Source: Bimastos eiseni (lineage: Eukaryota > Annelida > Clitellata > Crassiclitellata > Lumbricidae). Taken from it: 64,000 bases of DNA. Location of the stretch: the NCBI GenBank assembly GCA_959347315.1, contig OY365810.1:3951467-4015466 (forward strand), in the 5' to 3' direction. The notes beneath the pieces were generated by a model. The model worked only from the letters and a program-made list of their open reading frames with translations. It was not told the DNA's origin and did no database searches. Shown here piece by piece: positions 32,121-43,400 of this stretch; position 1 is the first letter of the stretch, and each line of letters begins with the position of its first letter. Made by a program: the position numbers and the translations under genes.

Positions 32121-32947
32121 CAGTAAAGTACATATAAATCCATTCAAAAGTTAAGTACACATATCTAATTGCTAAGTGCATATTTATACATATCCAAAAA
32201 GGTATATAGATCCATCCAGTAGCATAGTTTAAATATCTAAGAGTTAACTGTATACAGTACATCAGCGAGTTTTCAAGTTACCTGTAACCACACCATCTCC
32301 ATCTCTCAGCACTTCCATATAATACACAAAACATCTCCTTGCTCACATCTCACCCCTCTCATTCGTACCAGACCCTGTCAGCGCTACACGCCCATATACC
32401 GTTTACCACACAGCGTATATAACCCATAGCAGAAGGCATAAATTGTATCTAATCTTCGAGGTAAATTGTGCAAATATTTTCCCGTGATAAGCAATCTATT
32501 AAAGCCTGGAATGTTTACCAGCAGCGCTAATTGGAACAGTCCCAGCATCTCCGATAATCAATAACCCCAGTTCGGTTTCGATGCCAGCAGCCGGCAGTCC
32601 CTCCTTCCGCAGTCCCCCCTTCCGAAATCCACATCCAGCAAGCGTTCATCAGATAAACTGTCCGCCTGTTCCAGTCTGCCGTGGTTCGTCCAATCCAGAC
32701 GTCCATTGACATCGTGACAGTCAACAAACGCTCCAGCCTCTTAACCAATGTATTCGGCACAAACTATACACAAGGTATATAGACGCCAAGCGGCGAGTAA
32801 ACGGTATATAGGACAGACGATGCGATGGATGTTAAGACATGAGATGGCGGATAAGCAGTTTGAAAGAGGAATGCCTTAACCTTAGGCCTATGGTAAGCGA
32901 ATTGACACAGCAGTTGCATGGTCTGCAATGAGGGCTTTCACTGCAGC
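32121..32947. other. Unique sequence, no gene seen
   Basis: No exon signals or repeats recognised. Confidence 0.4.
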
Positions 32948-33192
32948 GGTAACTGCATGTAAGAGTATACAGCGCCCCTCAGGAATTTACTCATGCAGAG
33001 GCGCTCTCTGGGCTAGTTGTAATAATGTTAAAAGTCATTATACTAACTAATATTTTACATCAGTAAGCACAACAGTGCAGAATATGGTGGAAGAGTCGCC
33101 AGTGGTGGGCCCACGCACATGGGTGGAACCAACCAACGGATTACCGGTCGACAGCTGACAGGTGGCATGAATGTTCAGAGTCTTTGGGCCAA
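32948..33192 (-). mobile_element. LINE 3'-terminal relic (uninterrupted SR105 target)
   Basis: The minus strand reads GACTCTGAACATTCATGCC followed directly by ACCTGTCAGCTGTC, then TCCGTTGGTTGG and GTGGGCCCACCACTGG. It ends in a hairpin AGCGCCTCT...AGGGGCGCT and TGTATAC. It is homologous to 23580-23900 without the SR105 insertion, so it serves as the reference for the undisrupted target. Confidence 0.6.
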
Positions 33193-33865
33193 GTTGTGGA
33201 GTTTGAAATGTCGTACTGCTTGTTATTGCTCAATTTAAGCTTTTGGGTCCGTCATTAGGGACTGGGTCTGCATTCTACAAGCGGCTGAAAGGTCAAGAAA
33301 TCTGAAAACGGATGTGGTTACGCTCAATTAAAAGAAGTCCTGCCAATGGGAAGTGGTTAAATGCCCAACGGGAAGTGGTTATGCCCAACGGAAAATGGCT
33401 ATGTAAAATATGGATGTACGCATTTAAACCAGGTACATAATAATAATAATTTCCATAAGGCATGTGCTCTGAGCACTAACTTTAGCCAGACAGGCAACAA
33501 CACTTCATCGGATCTAATTAGGGTCCTTTTACAGGATGTGGTAGCATCAAATGAGCCCGAACTATCGCAAAATCAAGTCTTGCCTTGTCTAGGCCTAGAA
33601 CCCCTTCGCAGTGCAAGTAAGTGCACTGCAGAGGGGTGAATGAAGGAACTAAAAAATGCGGAAATGGGCCGCCAAACAGAGAGACCGAAAGCAAGACCAT
33701 ATTCCAGGAATGACCTATCTGAATGACCGATTTAAATCTCCAGATTGTATCACGTTAGAAACCAAAGCCAGATAACACAGTTGCGGAGGGAATCGAACCT
33801 TTTCCTAGGATTAAAAAGGCATCATCAGTTTACCACGACGGATTACAGGCGAAATATAACACCTA
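33193..33865. other. Unique sequence; tRNA-like T-arm on minus strand
   Basis: AATGGGAAGTGGTT-like phrases repeat at 33345-33400. On the minus strand near 33790, GGTTCGATTCCCTCCGC resembles a B box, but no full tRNA folds. Confidence 0.35.
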
Positions 33866-34099
33866 AGACTGACTGCACTGACCCGACACCGGGCGTTTAC
33901 TGTTGTGGGTCCATCTACCTGGAATGACCTTCCTCCATCACTAAGGGCTAAACTAACGACTGGCTTCTTTTCAACGACTTCTTACTCTTTAAAGGCGTTT
34001 CTTTTTCTCAGAGGTTTCCGTGCTGAGAGCACCTCTGAGTAGTTATTCTATGAGATGTGCTATATAAATCTAAAGATACGTTACGATACGATACGTGGC
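33866..34099 (+). mobile_element. LINE C-terminal fragment and 3' end with ACGAT tail
   Basis: Frame 33893-34042 encodes the typical end of a CR1/L2-type polyprotein: AFTVVGPSTWNDLPPSLRA, then SYSLKAFLFLRGF, ending ESTSE and a stop. The stop lies inside a hairpin (AGCACCTCT...AGATGTGCT). TATATAAATC and a tail of ACGAT/ACGTT repeats follow. The fragment is 5' truncated; the GPSTWNDLPPSLR motif is diagnostic of LINE C-termini. Confidence 0.7.
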
Positions 34100-34339
34100 C
34101 AGTATACACGCAAGTACACAGAGAGCGCCACAGGAGAGCATCCCTAAAATTCAGGATGTTAACGAATAACTGATGTTAGTCATATTACCAAAGCAGAACT
34201 AAGTCACGTGCAGATGGAGGAGGATCGACTGTCGGTAGAAATTCATCCACAAAGCAAATAAACACAAGGTTCAATAAGAGCTTTGTCTCCAATAAACACC
34301 AGAAGACAATGGGTGCCATTGAGAGGTGGAATAAAACGC

Positions 34340-34457
34340 CCGGCGCAGGCTTCAGAATTCTCCTGTTGGATCTCGTAAAAACGTCGCCTTCAATTAAATC
34401 GTACATTAAATTATGACGCGTAGGTATCCGCTCTAAGCCCCGAAGCGATGACCTCAA
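34340..34457 (-). mobile_element. Possible LINE C-terminal fragment
   Basis: The minus-strand frame contains LRGLERIPTRHNLMYDLIEG, resembling the LxxLExRRxRxDLI motif near the end of CR1/Jockey-type polyproteins. Only about 40 residues are convincing. Confidence 0.3.
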
Positions 34458-34569
34458 AGGTCATAACCGTTGTGGGAGACAGTAATCCCGCTGCTGAGGT
34501 GCCAAATCGGTTCCATGGTGAAAATATTGGGTAGGAAATAGTATGATATGTTCACGACATGAAAAATCG

Positions 34570-34812
34570 TAACAAAAACTAAGGACGATTACGTCAATAA
34601 CGCAATACAACATGCAAAACAATTCGCAATACAATGTACAATACAAAATAAAATACAATGTACAATTTAGTATACAAAACAACATACAAAAAACGTGAAA
34701 CATAATATACAATAAAATATACATTACAATACAATACAAATTACAATATACACTGTAACGTAGTATATCATAAACAACAGAATACACAACACAACATATA
34801 ACACAATATAAA
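34570..34812. repeat. CAATACAATATACAAT degenerate array
   Basis: Diverged short units, the reverse-strand counterpart of the array at 25.95-26.28 kb. Confidence 0.8.
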
Positions 34813-34984
34813 TGCAACAGTTGCGGAATGACTGGTATGTTGATAAAATGTTGATAAAATGTTGATAAAAATGCTGTGAAAATGAAACCTATAAATCGTC
34901 TGCATAAACTGATTTGAAGGTGTCTAAGGAGTTCTGAATATTTGACGATTGTAGTGGATGAGGTTAGTGTTTAGCGACATAATA

Positions 34985-35063
34985 AGCAATACAATATACA
35001 ATAGAATATACAATGCAATATACAATACACCATACAATGCAATATACAATAGAATATACAATG
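34985..35063. repeat. CAATATACAATAGAATATA array
   Basis: Continues the same unit type after about 170 bp of unique sequence; probably one array broken by insertion or decay. Confidence 0.8.
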
Positions 35064-35430
35064 CTTGTGCATTCGATATAACTCCTACGGTCCTACCAGA
35101 CGAGAGAACATGGATAACGCTGTTCTACTGTGCGTGAAGGACCAACACAGGTCTCGTATGTATAGGCCTACAGTGACCTTCTCATCGTGGTTTAAACCCG
35201 TAATTATCTTGTTACAGACCGATATTCTAGCCAGTATATATACTCCACTCTTTGTCAAAGTCACGTTTTGTGTCATGAAATTACCACCGCGTAAGTACAA
35301 ACCGCTTAGGTTCCAACTTTACCATTTACCGAAGTATTGCTTCCTGCCAAAGTCTGCTATCGAGCCAAACTGGATACTTTAAACTTCGTTCGTTTGCTTA
35401 GTGCCAAATTTCCAATAGTTAGCCGAGTAG
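35064..35430. other. Unique sequence, no supported gene
   Basis: A 105-codon frame (35065-35382) has mixed composition but neither an ATG context nor splice sites I would trust. Confidence 0.35.
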
Positions 35431-35530
35431 TAGCTCAGTTTAACGACACCGCGTGATAGCAAAGATCATTAGCGTCGCCTTCCTCTTTTATCGAGGCTTG
35501 GGACTGGTCCTTTCAGAGCATATACAATTG
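35431..35530 (-). mobile_element. SR105 short element
   Basis: The minus strand reads GGACCAGTCCCAAGCCTCG, ATAAAAGAGGAAGGCGACGC, TAATGATCTTTGCTATCACG and GGTGTCGTTAAACTGAGC followed by TACTACT. The 5' block is decayed. Confidence 0.75.
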
Positions 35531-36119
35531 CGAGGGTAAACAGCAGTGGCATCAAACCCGTCTTCAGCCGGGAACATATTTCGCATCGAGTGGCGAACAA
35601 GCGCACAAGGAACTTGGGCACCGCGTATACGCCCACATCTGGATGTCATTCGTGGCTCAGTTGGGTCCTTGTTGAGGTCGTCTCCGTTTTCCAGGAGAGA
35701 ACAACAGCCACGTTCATATCGACCGGCTTCGTTTCATCCGATCCGAGACTCCGATTGCCTTGTCTAGAGTTGCCGGCGGCGGAATTAGCCGGAGATGCAC
35801 GAAGAAGCGCCAAGCCGATCGGCAAGGTTTAGCGCACAACTAGGGCTCATTGGCTGGCCCATTCAGCTGAAATGTGGCCAGATAATGGCCGTATCTGGAC
35901 TGGATTAATATGGCTACCCACCCGTGCAAATTAGGGTCGGTGTCAGTAATGGCACGAGTAGCAACATTGATACTTGATCAGGCTTTGAAATAGCAAAAAT
36001 CTTGTAGTTACTCGACGGGAATTTGAATTAGAAGCAGTGTATCAATTATTGTTCTTATTTGCACTCACTCCTTACCGCTCTAACAAAGTCTATCTCTATA
36101 CTAGCCACTACTAATCTGT
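35531..36119. other. Unique sequence, no gene seen
   Basis: No supported feature. Confidence 0.4.
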
Positions 36120-36340
36120 GTTGTTACCTTATTACTAGCGTGGCCATAACTCGTGGGTCCGTTTGGACCCTAATTGGGTCTCCTGTGCACCTCTCTTTTA
36201 CTCTTATTTCGCATTTAAACGTTAATTTGTAACCGTAATTGGTTTTCATTTATCATTATTTATCATTTATCTTGATTGCGAAATTTTATTAATTGTCTGT
36301 TGTTTGGCCTAATAAATTTCCTTGATTTGATTGATCGGAG
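36120..36340 (+). mobile_element. LINE 3' untranslated relic with TTGAT tail
   Basis: T-rich sequence ends CCTAATAAATTTCC followed by TTGATTTGATTGATCGG, the same polyadenylation-like signal and TTGA tail seen at 4.75 and 24.6 kb. Confidence 0.4.
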
Positions 36341-36477
36341 TAATACATAATATGGTGTAAGCAAAAAGGTTCCGGATAGAAACAATCAGAAGACGACAGA
36401 AGAAATGGGGTGAGGGGTGATTCCTACTAAGAACTATAATGGAGGGAAGAATAGTAGAAAATGGACAAGAGGAAGAC

Positions 36478-36545
36478 CCTGGGTGATGATCATGGCCTGG
36501 GTGATGATCATGGCCTGGGTGATGATCATGGCCTGGGTGATGAAG
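36478..36545. repeat. 18-bp minisatellite, about 3.5 copies
   Basis: The unit is GGGTGATGATCATGGCCT. The period is a multiple of three, so it translates as repeated WVMIMA. Confidence 0.9.
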
Positions 36546-36765
36546 GACAGACACTGCAAGTGGAAGGAAGAGGTAAGACAAAGCGTGATAATTGGTGACA
36601 TTGGAAGCTCAGACCTGACTAAAGGCACAGAACCTAAAGAAAGAAGAATCAATTAGCAACTGGAATTAGATTTCCAGTATATTTGCCTCGTGAATTTTTC
36701 AGATTTTAATCAAAGCACTGCAAGTAAAACAGATCTCATTGCTTTCCATGTTGACATATATTTGC

Positions 36766-37019
36766 AGGATTTGCAATGCAATAACTGTTACATGATAGTA
36801 GTATTAAATAATTCAACCATAAAATGACATCAATTATTGTGATTATCTTTATAGTATCATCCCCATCAATTTAGAAGGAAGTTAATTGACAGCCAGTCCA
36901 GAGAATTAGTCATGTAAAGACCCAGCACAAGCACTGAATTAATTAATTAATTAAGCGCTAATAGATCATTTCTAATTCCTGTTGTCACAAAACCACGCAG
37001 AATGGTTCTCAAGCCATAA
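36766..37019 (+). repeat. 254-bp dispersed repeat, copy 1
   Basis: Starts AGGATTTGCAATGCAATAAC and ends GGTTCTCAAGCCATAA. The copy at 45702-45954 matches with about nine differences (roughly 96% identity), mostly transitions. Both contain AGCCAGTCCAGAGAATTAGT and (AATT)n. No inverted termini, poly-A tail or target duplication is visible. A recent SINE, MITE or segmental copy are all possible. Confidence 0.85.
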
Positions 37020-38034
37020 GTAAGTAATCGCGGAACTGTAACTCTCATTTATAATATTTTCTGCAAAAACTTAACTTCTACTTCAGAAACATTGCATTGA
37101 CTTGACTCAATTAATTTGACTCAACAATTGCTCACTAATTCATAACATAATTTCAAAACGCTGATAGATTAGAATTTGCAAAAAATCACCCCGAAAAGGA
37201 GCTGTAATGCAAAAACACCAACAGAAATGAAGGATTAAAAAGAAATCGTCTTTAAGCGATGAATCAATAGCTTAGATATTTCTGAAATGCAAAACCTGTT
37301 ATTTATCATGTTATGCGCCATGTATACTCTCCCCATGCTGGTTCATAAGGGCAAAAGCGGTAACCCCTCCCTTGGTAATGGGGTATTTTACCAAACAACA
37401 CCTCAATCTAAGAACCATCCGCCAGCCTAAGGTGACACATACCGTCCTAAGGACTTTCTCAGATGTCCCGCAAGGAATGGCCAGAATCTGCTCTAACCAA
37501 GTGGGTTGTTAAACGGCGTCAAAGGTCAGCGCGCAGCCGCATACCTGCCTGCCCGCGGATAGAGCGGGTCCCTGTGTATAGAGGCTGGGTGGCTTAATCG
37601 TCAGAAATACTGCGTCAACACCTAGCCCGTCTGTAGGATAAATCTACCAACGATTCTCATGCCTGGGGACATAAATGAATCGAAAGACGGCATTCCTTCC
37701 CTATGATAAACCACAGATGCATTCAACATTAGACAAGTATAATCCACACATCTGTATACCTATACACGTATATATATATATATATATATTACATAATATA
37801 TATAAAATCATACATATAATTATATATATAACGTTTCTATATACCAGCATCAGAACAGGTTTATGTAATGTATAAATATACCTGGAATATAACTGAGATA
37901 TTGTGATGTTCCACTAAGTTCTTCAACATCATACGAAATGATGATTGTAAAATTTATGCAACATATGCATAATATCATATGCAATATGATTTACATATGT
38001 TAAGTAGGCCTATGTATGTATGTGTAGGCCGAGA
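37020..38034. other. Unique sequence with (TA)n
   Basis: (TA)n at about 37766-37790 and TA-rich sequence to 37830. No gene seen. Confidence 0.4.
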
Positions 38035-38085
38035 GTAATGAGGCACAGGGCTGAGGAACCGGGTTCGATACCCGTACGGGAGGTG
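38035..38085 (+). mobile_element. tRNA-like SINE head, partial
   Basis: GAACCGGGTTCGATACCCGTA forms a T-arm-like hairpin with a B box. Upstream, GAGGCACAGGGCTGAGG is only a weak A-box region. A tRNA-derived SINE remnant is more likely than a functional gene. Confidence 0.35.
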
Positions 38086-39344
38086 TTGGCTAAATAAAAT
38101 TATACGTATAGCATAATGGGCGCCTTGCTTGGCTGCCGACATCATTCGTTCAATCTATGTCTGTAATCATACTGTGTTGATGTCAGTTTGAACAATAAAC
38201 AAAATTGTATGAATATATTACATAAACTGTCAAACATTGAAATATAGACGACCACAGTATTTGAAATAAGTTTTTAACTTTAGCTTCAGTCTCGAAAGCA
38301 TTCCTCAAATTCGTAGTCATAGCTGCTTATAATTACAGTTAGTTTATACGGTACTTAACTTGATTAAGGAAGTAAGTTTTGGAATAGAAGAGGTAGTAAC
38401 GATATCACGCCAGATGGATGACGATTAAAGCTGTCTTCTAAATGGGGTTTTGAAACAGATAGATATACGGATGAGAGATCGTATAGTGCCTAGATCTAAT
38501 GAAAGTAATTAGACGGGTCTTGAAAGAGGAAGGCGACGTAACCATAACTTCGGGTAAAACAATAATCATAACAGTGATAATGATGATGATGATGCTGAAG
38601 ATGATGATGATGATGATGACAAAAATAATAAAAACAATATATTTACTAATAATCTGAAAACTTCTAAAGCACCAATGCAGCAACGCTGAGGGCTTTCCTC
38701 GATTGTCATTACCAACACATATGAAATTCAAGGGTCAAATGCCAAGAAAGGAATCCGAGAGGGTAAGGAAACTGCCTACGGATGATGAGTATAGATCTCG
38801 GAAAAGATGGGTTTCCACGCAGTCATGAAGGTCGACAGAGAATGCAGAGGAAACCTTTGCCGGAAGAGACTTCTATCAAGAAAACCTGGAGGAGATAAGC
38901 AGGAAGATAATCAGATCAGTGATCAAAAACCCGAGGTCACGTTAGGTATGTTGCACGCACAGAAATTGAACGATAAGGTGTGATATAACGGTAGATTTTC
39001 TTATCTCTTTCATTTCAGAATTTTCGGATAAAAAATCGTGAAGAGTACTGAGTTGAACTAAAGTACCATGATTCAGAACTTCATAGGATTTCTTCTTGCT
39101 ATTATTTACCTGCCAGGAAAGTAAAAAAATTGCTTCTGGAATTATTAATATTTTTCTTGCCCCAATTCGTAGTGAATGGATAATAGACTAACTGTCATAT
39201 ACAACAAATGCCAGAGTATTGATGCAGATTGCACAAATATGTGAATATCTAGAGATAAAAACATCCCTAAATGCCCATTACATTTGCAGGCCAAACAATT
39301 GTAGTGGTCACAAACAAATGAAAGTTATATGTTAACCTAGTTAC
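38086..39344. other. Unique AT-rich sequence, GAT tract
   Basis: A short GAT array at about 38575-38620. No exon supported. Confidence 0.4.
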
Positions 39345-39990
39345 TCACATACCTATCTAAGTTCCAACTTATGCATGCATACCCATAAATCGACCTACGT
39401 ATCTACTGCATACATGTACCCAGCTATGCGTCAACCTACCTCGATATACCTAACAACCTACCTATCTGATAACGTACCTAACAAACTACCTACCTACCTA
39501 TATATCTACCTATCCCATGCATAACAACTTACATAGATATATATCTCCTCTAATACCTGCACGTCTGGTTGCCTACCTACCTATTGACCCACCTACTGAC
39601 TGACTATCCAAATGACAGACTGAGAGACCGACTAACTAGTTTATTAATCAATTGGCTGATTTGTTGATTGATTGACTTATACTTACTTACTAACCATATG
39701 ATTGACTGACAAACTGAATGACAGACTTATATGTATACATATCTGATTGACAAACTGATTTACAACCCGATTAACTTACTTAAGTGATGCCCGAATAACT
39801 TACTACCTGATTAACTCACTGAATTACATACTTACTTACTACCAAATTAACTGACTGATTTACTAAATGCCCGATTAACTGACTACCTGATTAACTTACT
39901 GAATTACTTACTTACTGTAGACCCAATTAACTGACCGATTTACTACCTGATTAACTGACTACCTGATTAACTGACTGAATTACTTACTTA
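39345..39990. repeat. Degenerate ACCT/CTGA tetranucleotide-like region
   Basis: About 650 bp of shuffled CTACCTAC, GACTGACT, TTACTTACT and GATTAACTGACT motifs. A higher-order unit TGACTACCTGATTAAC repeats near 39870-39985. Confidence 0.75.
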
Positions 39991-40663
39991 CTCATCGCAT
40001 AACAAGGAACTAAGCGGTACCTAGAGAACGTGTCCCCCCCGCATATAGTCTGTATAATATGGGTTGACCGATCAGGGAAGCTGGGTCATTGATAAGAGCC
40101 AGGCATTGCCAATCAGCGCACTTCATAATCCCGAATTAACTAATTATATTTTAAGCCTCAGGCTGCCACATCCGGGTGAGTCAGATGCTACAGGCTCTCA
40201 AGCTGACTTTACGGCTGCGAACAGGTGGAGAAACCACGATGCAGGATGCAGGGAATAGGCAGACGGTTCGAAGTGTAACGATCGAGTTTCGGCGTGACGT
40301 CAGAATCTAGCGTCATCCGATATATCGGGTATCTTCGCTTTGTTTGAGCGAAAGACAATATGGAGCCGGTTTAACTGGGTCTAAACGATCCGTTACAAAT
40401 AGCCTACACCCCCAAAAACCTATGGTGGCACTTAGCATGATTTCATTCGTATGTGTGTCAGACCATCTTTATGTCATAATCTATCAGATTGCCTCTCTGT
40501 CTGTCTCTGTCTGTCTCTCTATATGTCCATCTGTCTTCCTCTGACTGACCATCCATCCATCCATTACGCTAACTACCTAGTACCTATATACGTAAAAACT
40601 AAAACATAAATTATTAATTAAATTTTTTTAAATAAAAATGAAACTGCTGAGAAATTAAATCTG
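39991..40663. other. Unique sequence, no gene seen
   Basis: A CTGTCTGTCTCT patch near 40495-40540; no exon supported. Confidence 0.4.
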
Positions 40664-40798
40664 GCAGTCTCTCATTCTCTTTCGCTTTTCTCAAAACCTG
40701 CTTCTTCCTGCAGGGTGTTGCGCGCTGGCAGCGCTTCTGAACAGTCAACTCTACTGGAGGCGCTCAACAAATGCTTAAATACAATACAACACATTTAT
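40664..40798 (+). mobile_element. LINE 3' end with terminal hairpin
   Basis: A frame reading LKTCFFLQGVARWQRF and a stop parallels SLKAFLFLRGFRAESTSE at 34.0 kb. A hairpin AGCGCTTCT...GGAGGCGCT follows, then CAACAAATGC and the AATACAATAC tail. It belongs to the hairpin-ended LINE family. Confidence 0.55.
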
Positions 40799-41582
40799 GC
40801 ATTCACCTAGACATGCATCTAGACAGCATAGACACTTAACACAGGAATCTCTTTGGTGCCTCATGAAATGATGCCTTTTAGCCCAATATACTATTTACAT
40901 ACATACATACATACATATCTAACATTATACCTTCTTACCTAGTAATACATACTTACTAAGTTATGTATGTATGTCATGACCTAGATTGGTTTAAATATAT
41001 ATACATATATCTGCAGGTTGTGTTACAATAGCTCTATATCAATCGACCCATATATTTCATTTTTCCTCGTACAGGCTAATTAAAATCAATTTAAATTAGA
41101 AAAATCTATAACTGTTAAAAGATACAGATGCAACTTTACTAAAACTCAAGAAAATAAATAAATCCAGAAATAAAGTTGAAATAAAATAGAGATTTCTATA
41201 AATTAATAAATTTATTGCAGAGAATATATAAATTTGTATAAATCTATAAATGGAACGGATACAATCCAGAATACTGAACAAATAATCAAAATTTATGACA
41301 CAAAAAAGGTTTCGAATAACAACCAGGTGTCAATAACAAAAAATGCCCTAGAGGTCGAAACCTGTGCAGAGCCAAAGGAAAACCGTTTCCCTCACGAGTG
41401 CATTGAAAAAGAAAGAGAGCTGCCGATCTTAATGTGACGACAAAAGCCAAATCAGTCGCCATTGGTAAGCTCATTATGCCTATAATTATGGAGAACTCTG
41501 TCTCTTAATTCTGGTTTCAGTCATCTAGGCTGACTGACTGAGATTTTAATTAGCTTCTGTTTATACCACTGGCTAAAGATAC
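40799..41582. other. AT-rich unique sequence with CATA tract
   Basis: A (CATA)n tract near 40895-40915. No gene seen. Confidence 0.4.
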
Positions 41583-41590
41583 TATTAGTG

Positions 41591-41909
41591 CAATGTTTCC
41601 CAAACTTAGTGGTTGTGGCACCCGCTTCGGAAAATCTTGAATGCCCGTTACCCACCTCACAAAGGCTAACAATATTGTGTTAAAATTTAATCATAATTTC
41701 AACAACAATTTGCAATGTATGCATTGAATATGCTTGATAGGCTATAATGAAGAGATTAGACTAAACTCTACTCATTAGAGCTTATTAAGTGACAATACGA
41801 CAAAGAAGGTCAAGAGAACAGTTTCATTTTTTTCTGAATTTAATGGACCATTTTTATACAGACCGACTTGCAAAGATTTTGGGTCATGAGCCATAGTTTA
41901 GGAAACACT
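41591..41909. mobile_element. hAT-like MITE, 319 bp
   Basis: The left end is CAATGTTTCCCAAACTTAG; the right end, reverse-complemented, is AGTGTTTCCTAAACTATG. They match over about 14 bp. The flanks TATTAGTG (41583-41590) and TACTAGTG (41910-41917) are an 8-bp duplication with one mismatch. No transposase frame. Its termini resemble those of the MITE at 1532-1744. Confidence 0.8.
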
Positions 41910-41924
41910 TACTAGTGATTTTAA

Positions 41925-42225
41925 CTATACCCATGAAAGGTAAGTCATCGCATCGGGTTATAGCTTGTGTTTATTTCCTTGCTAGTTTCTGCAAAAGCCA
42001 CATACACACATTAGTAATTGAGAATTCAATTATACCCTCAAAAGGTGGGTAATGCATGGGGTCGATTTTTGTCCATCCCACAGACTAATGTGAATATATG
42101 AGATTTCAACTGTACCCTAGAAATGTGGGTACCAAATAGATTGGGGACAGTTTTTGCTAAATGACCCATGTGAGTGCTTGACATTTCAATTACTCCGAAA
42201 GGTAACTCAACAAATCTAAGACCAC
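41925..42225. repeat. Diverged tandem units, TTTCAAnTATACCC type
   Basis: Four degraded units share (AT)TTCAA(C/T)TATACCC, GAAAGGTnnGT and GCAT/AAAT blocks, near 41928, 42025, 42105 and 42183. Spacing varies between about 70 and 100 bp. Confidence 0.5.
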
Positions 42226-42240
42226 TGCCTAGGGTATACC

Positions 42241-42502
42241 TTTGAGAATATCAGGTAAGTACATTACCATAAACATGTACTACCTTTGACAATAGCTAGT
42301 ACTATTACCATAAACATGTACTACATTTGAGAATATTTGGTACTATTGCTATAAACATGTACTACCTTTGACAATATCTGGTACTATTGCTATAAACATG
42401 TACTCCTTTGAGAATATCTGGTACTATTACCATAAACATGCACTACCTATGAGAATATTTGATACTCTTGCCATAAACATGTACTACCTTTGAGAATATC
42501 TG
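42241..42502. repeat. 41-bp minisatellite, about 6 copies
   Basis: The unit carries ACCATAAACATGTACTACC, TTTGAGAATATCTGG and TACTATT (41 bp). Starts lie near 42265, 42307, 42348, 42389, 42429 and 42470, with a partial copy before. Copies differ by one to five bases. Confidence 0.9.
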
Positions 42503-43245
42503 CCTGAGAATCAGATATCTGTTCTAGGTCATTTTAGATACTGTGTTCAAGATCATGTGCAGTCCAAAAATTCGAGACGACAATAAGACGATGATAAGGT
42601 GTGACGAATTCTTTGATGTTCTGTTAAGCTGAGTGGCCCTGGGGTAATATCGTGGTCACCATCGTCTTGCTTGTCATAAAAGTCAAGGAAAGGAGTTTAT
42701 AGGTATCTGGAAAGGCACATCCGGTCGTAAAATCTTGCCTTGTTACTGCAGATGACAAGAAAAATGTTTGGACAATAGTGAAAGAATCTGAGCATTTAAC
42801 AAGCCTTTGCATATATTCGACAGTTCAATATATAAAAGTATGTAAAAAAATGACTATTTTCAAAATTTAGAACAATTGGAGGACGTTTAAGACAAAGAAA
42901 ATGACAACAACAAATACTTGGAAATGAAGAAAAAAGACAGTTAGCCAGCCCATGTGTTGAATCTTTCTCAGGGAGCTTATAATGTTTTTTCGCTATATAT
43001 TGTTTCAATTTTTATTTAAGCTAAACACAAATTTTCTGCTCACCCTAAGTATTATATTTGGTGATAACCATTAGTCAGTGCTTGGGGAGTTTCTAGAAAG
43101 GTTACATAATTTATTAGTGTTTTGTGGCATTACAATGCACACATTCAATAAGAGCATAATTATGATTAATAATTATGCACAGTGAGGGGATGGATGGTTT
43201 GGTCTCATCACAATCTGTATACAGCGTTTGTATAAAGGTTTAACA
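42503..43245. other. Unique sequence, no gene seen
   Basis: No supported feature. Confidence 0.4.
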
Positions 43246-43400
43246 CATGTATAGAATTTTAACATATGTATACAGTTATAACATAATGTATACAGTTTTA
43301 ACATATGTATACAATACAGTTCTAACATACAAGTATATAAATATACAATTGTAACATACATGTATGTATACAGTTCTAACGTCTGTATTCAGTGTTAGCA
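43246..43400. repeat. TAACATATGTATACAGTT degenerate repeat
   Basis: About seven irregular units of 18 to 25 bp containing GTATACAGTT and TAACAT. Confidence 0.75.

Noticed and set aside
33770..33845. tRNA gene on the minus strand
   Set aside because: Only the T-arm-like GGTTCGATTCCC is convincing; acceptor and D arms fail.
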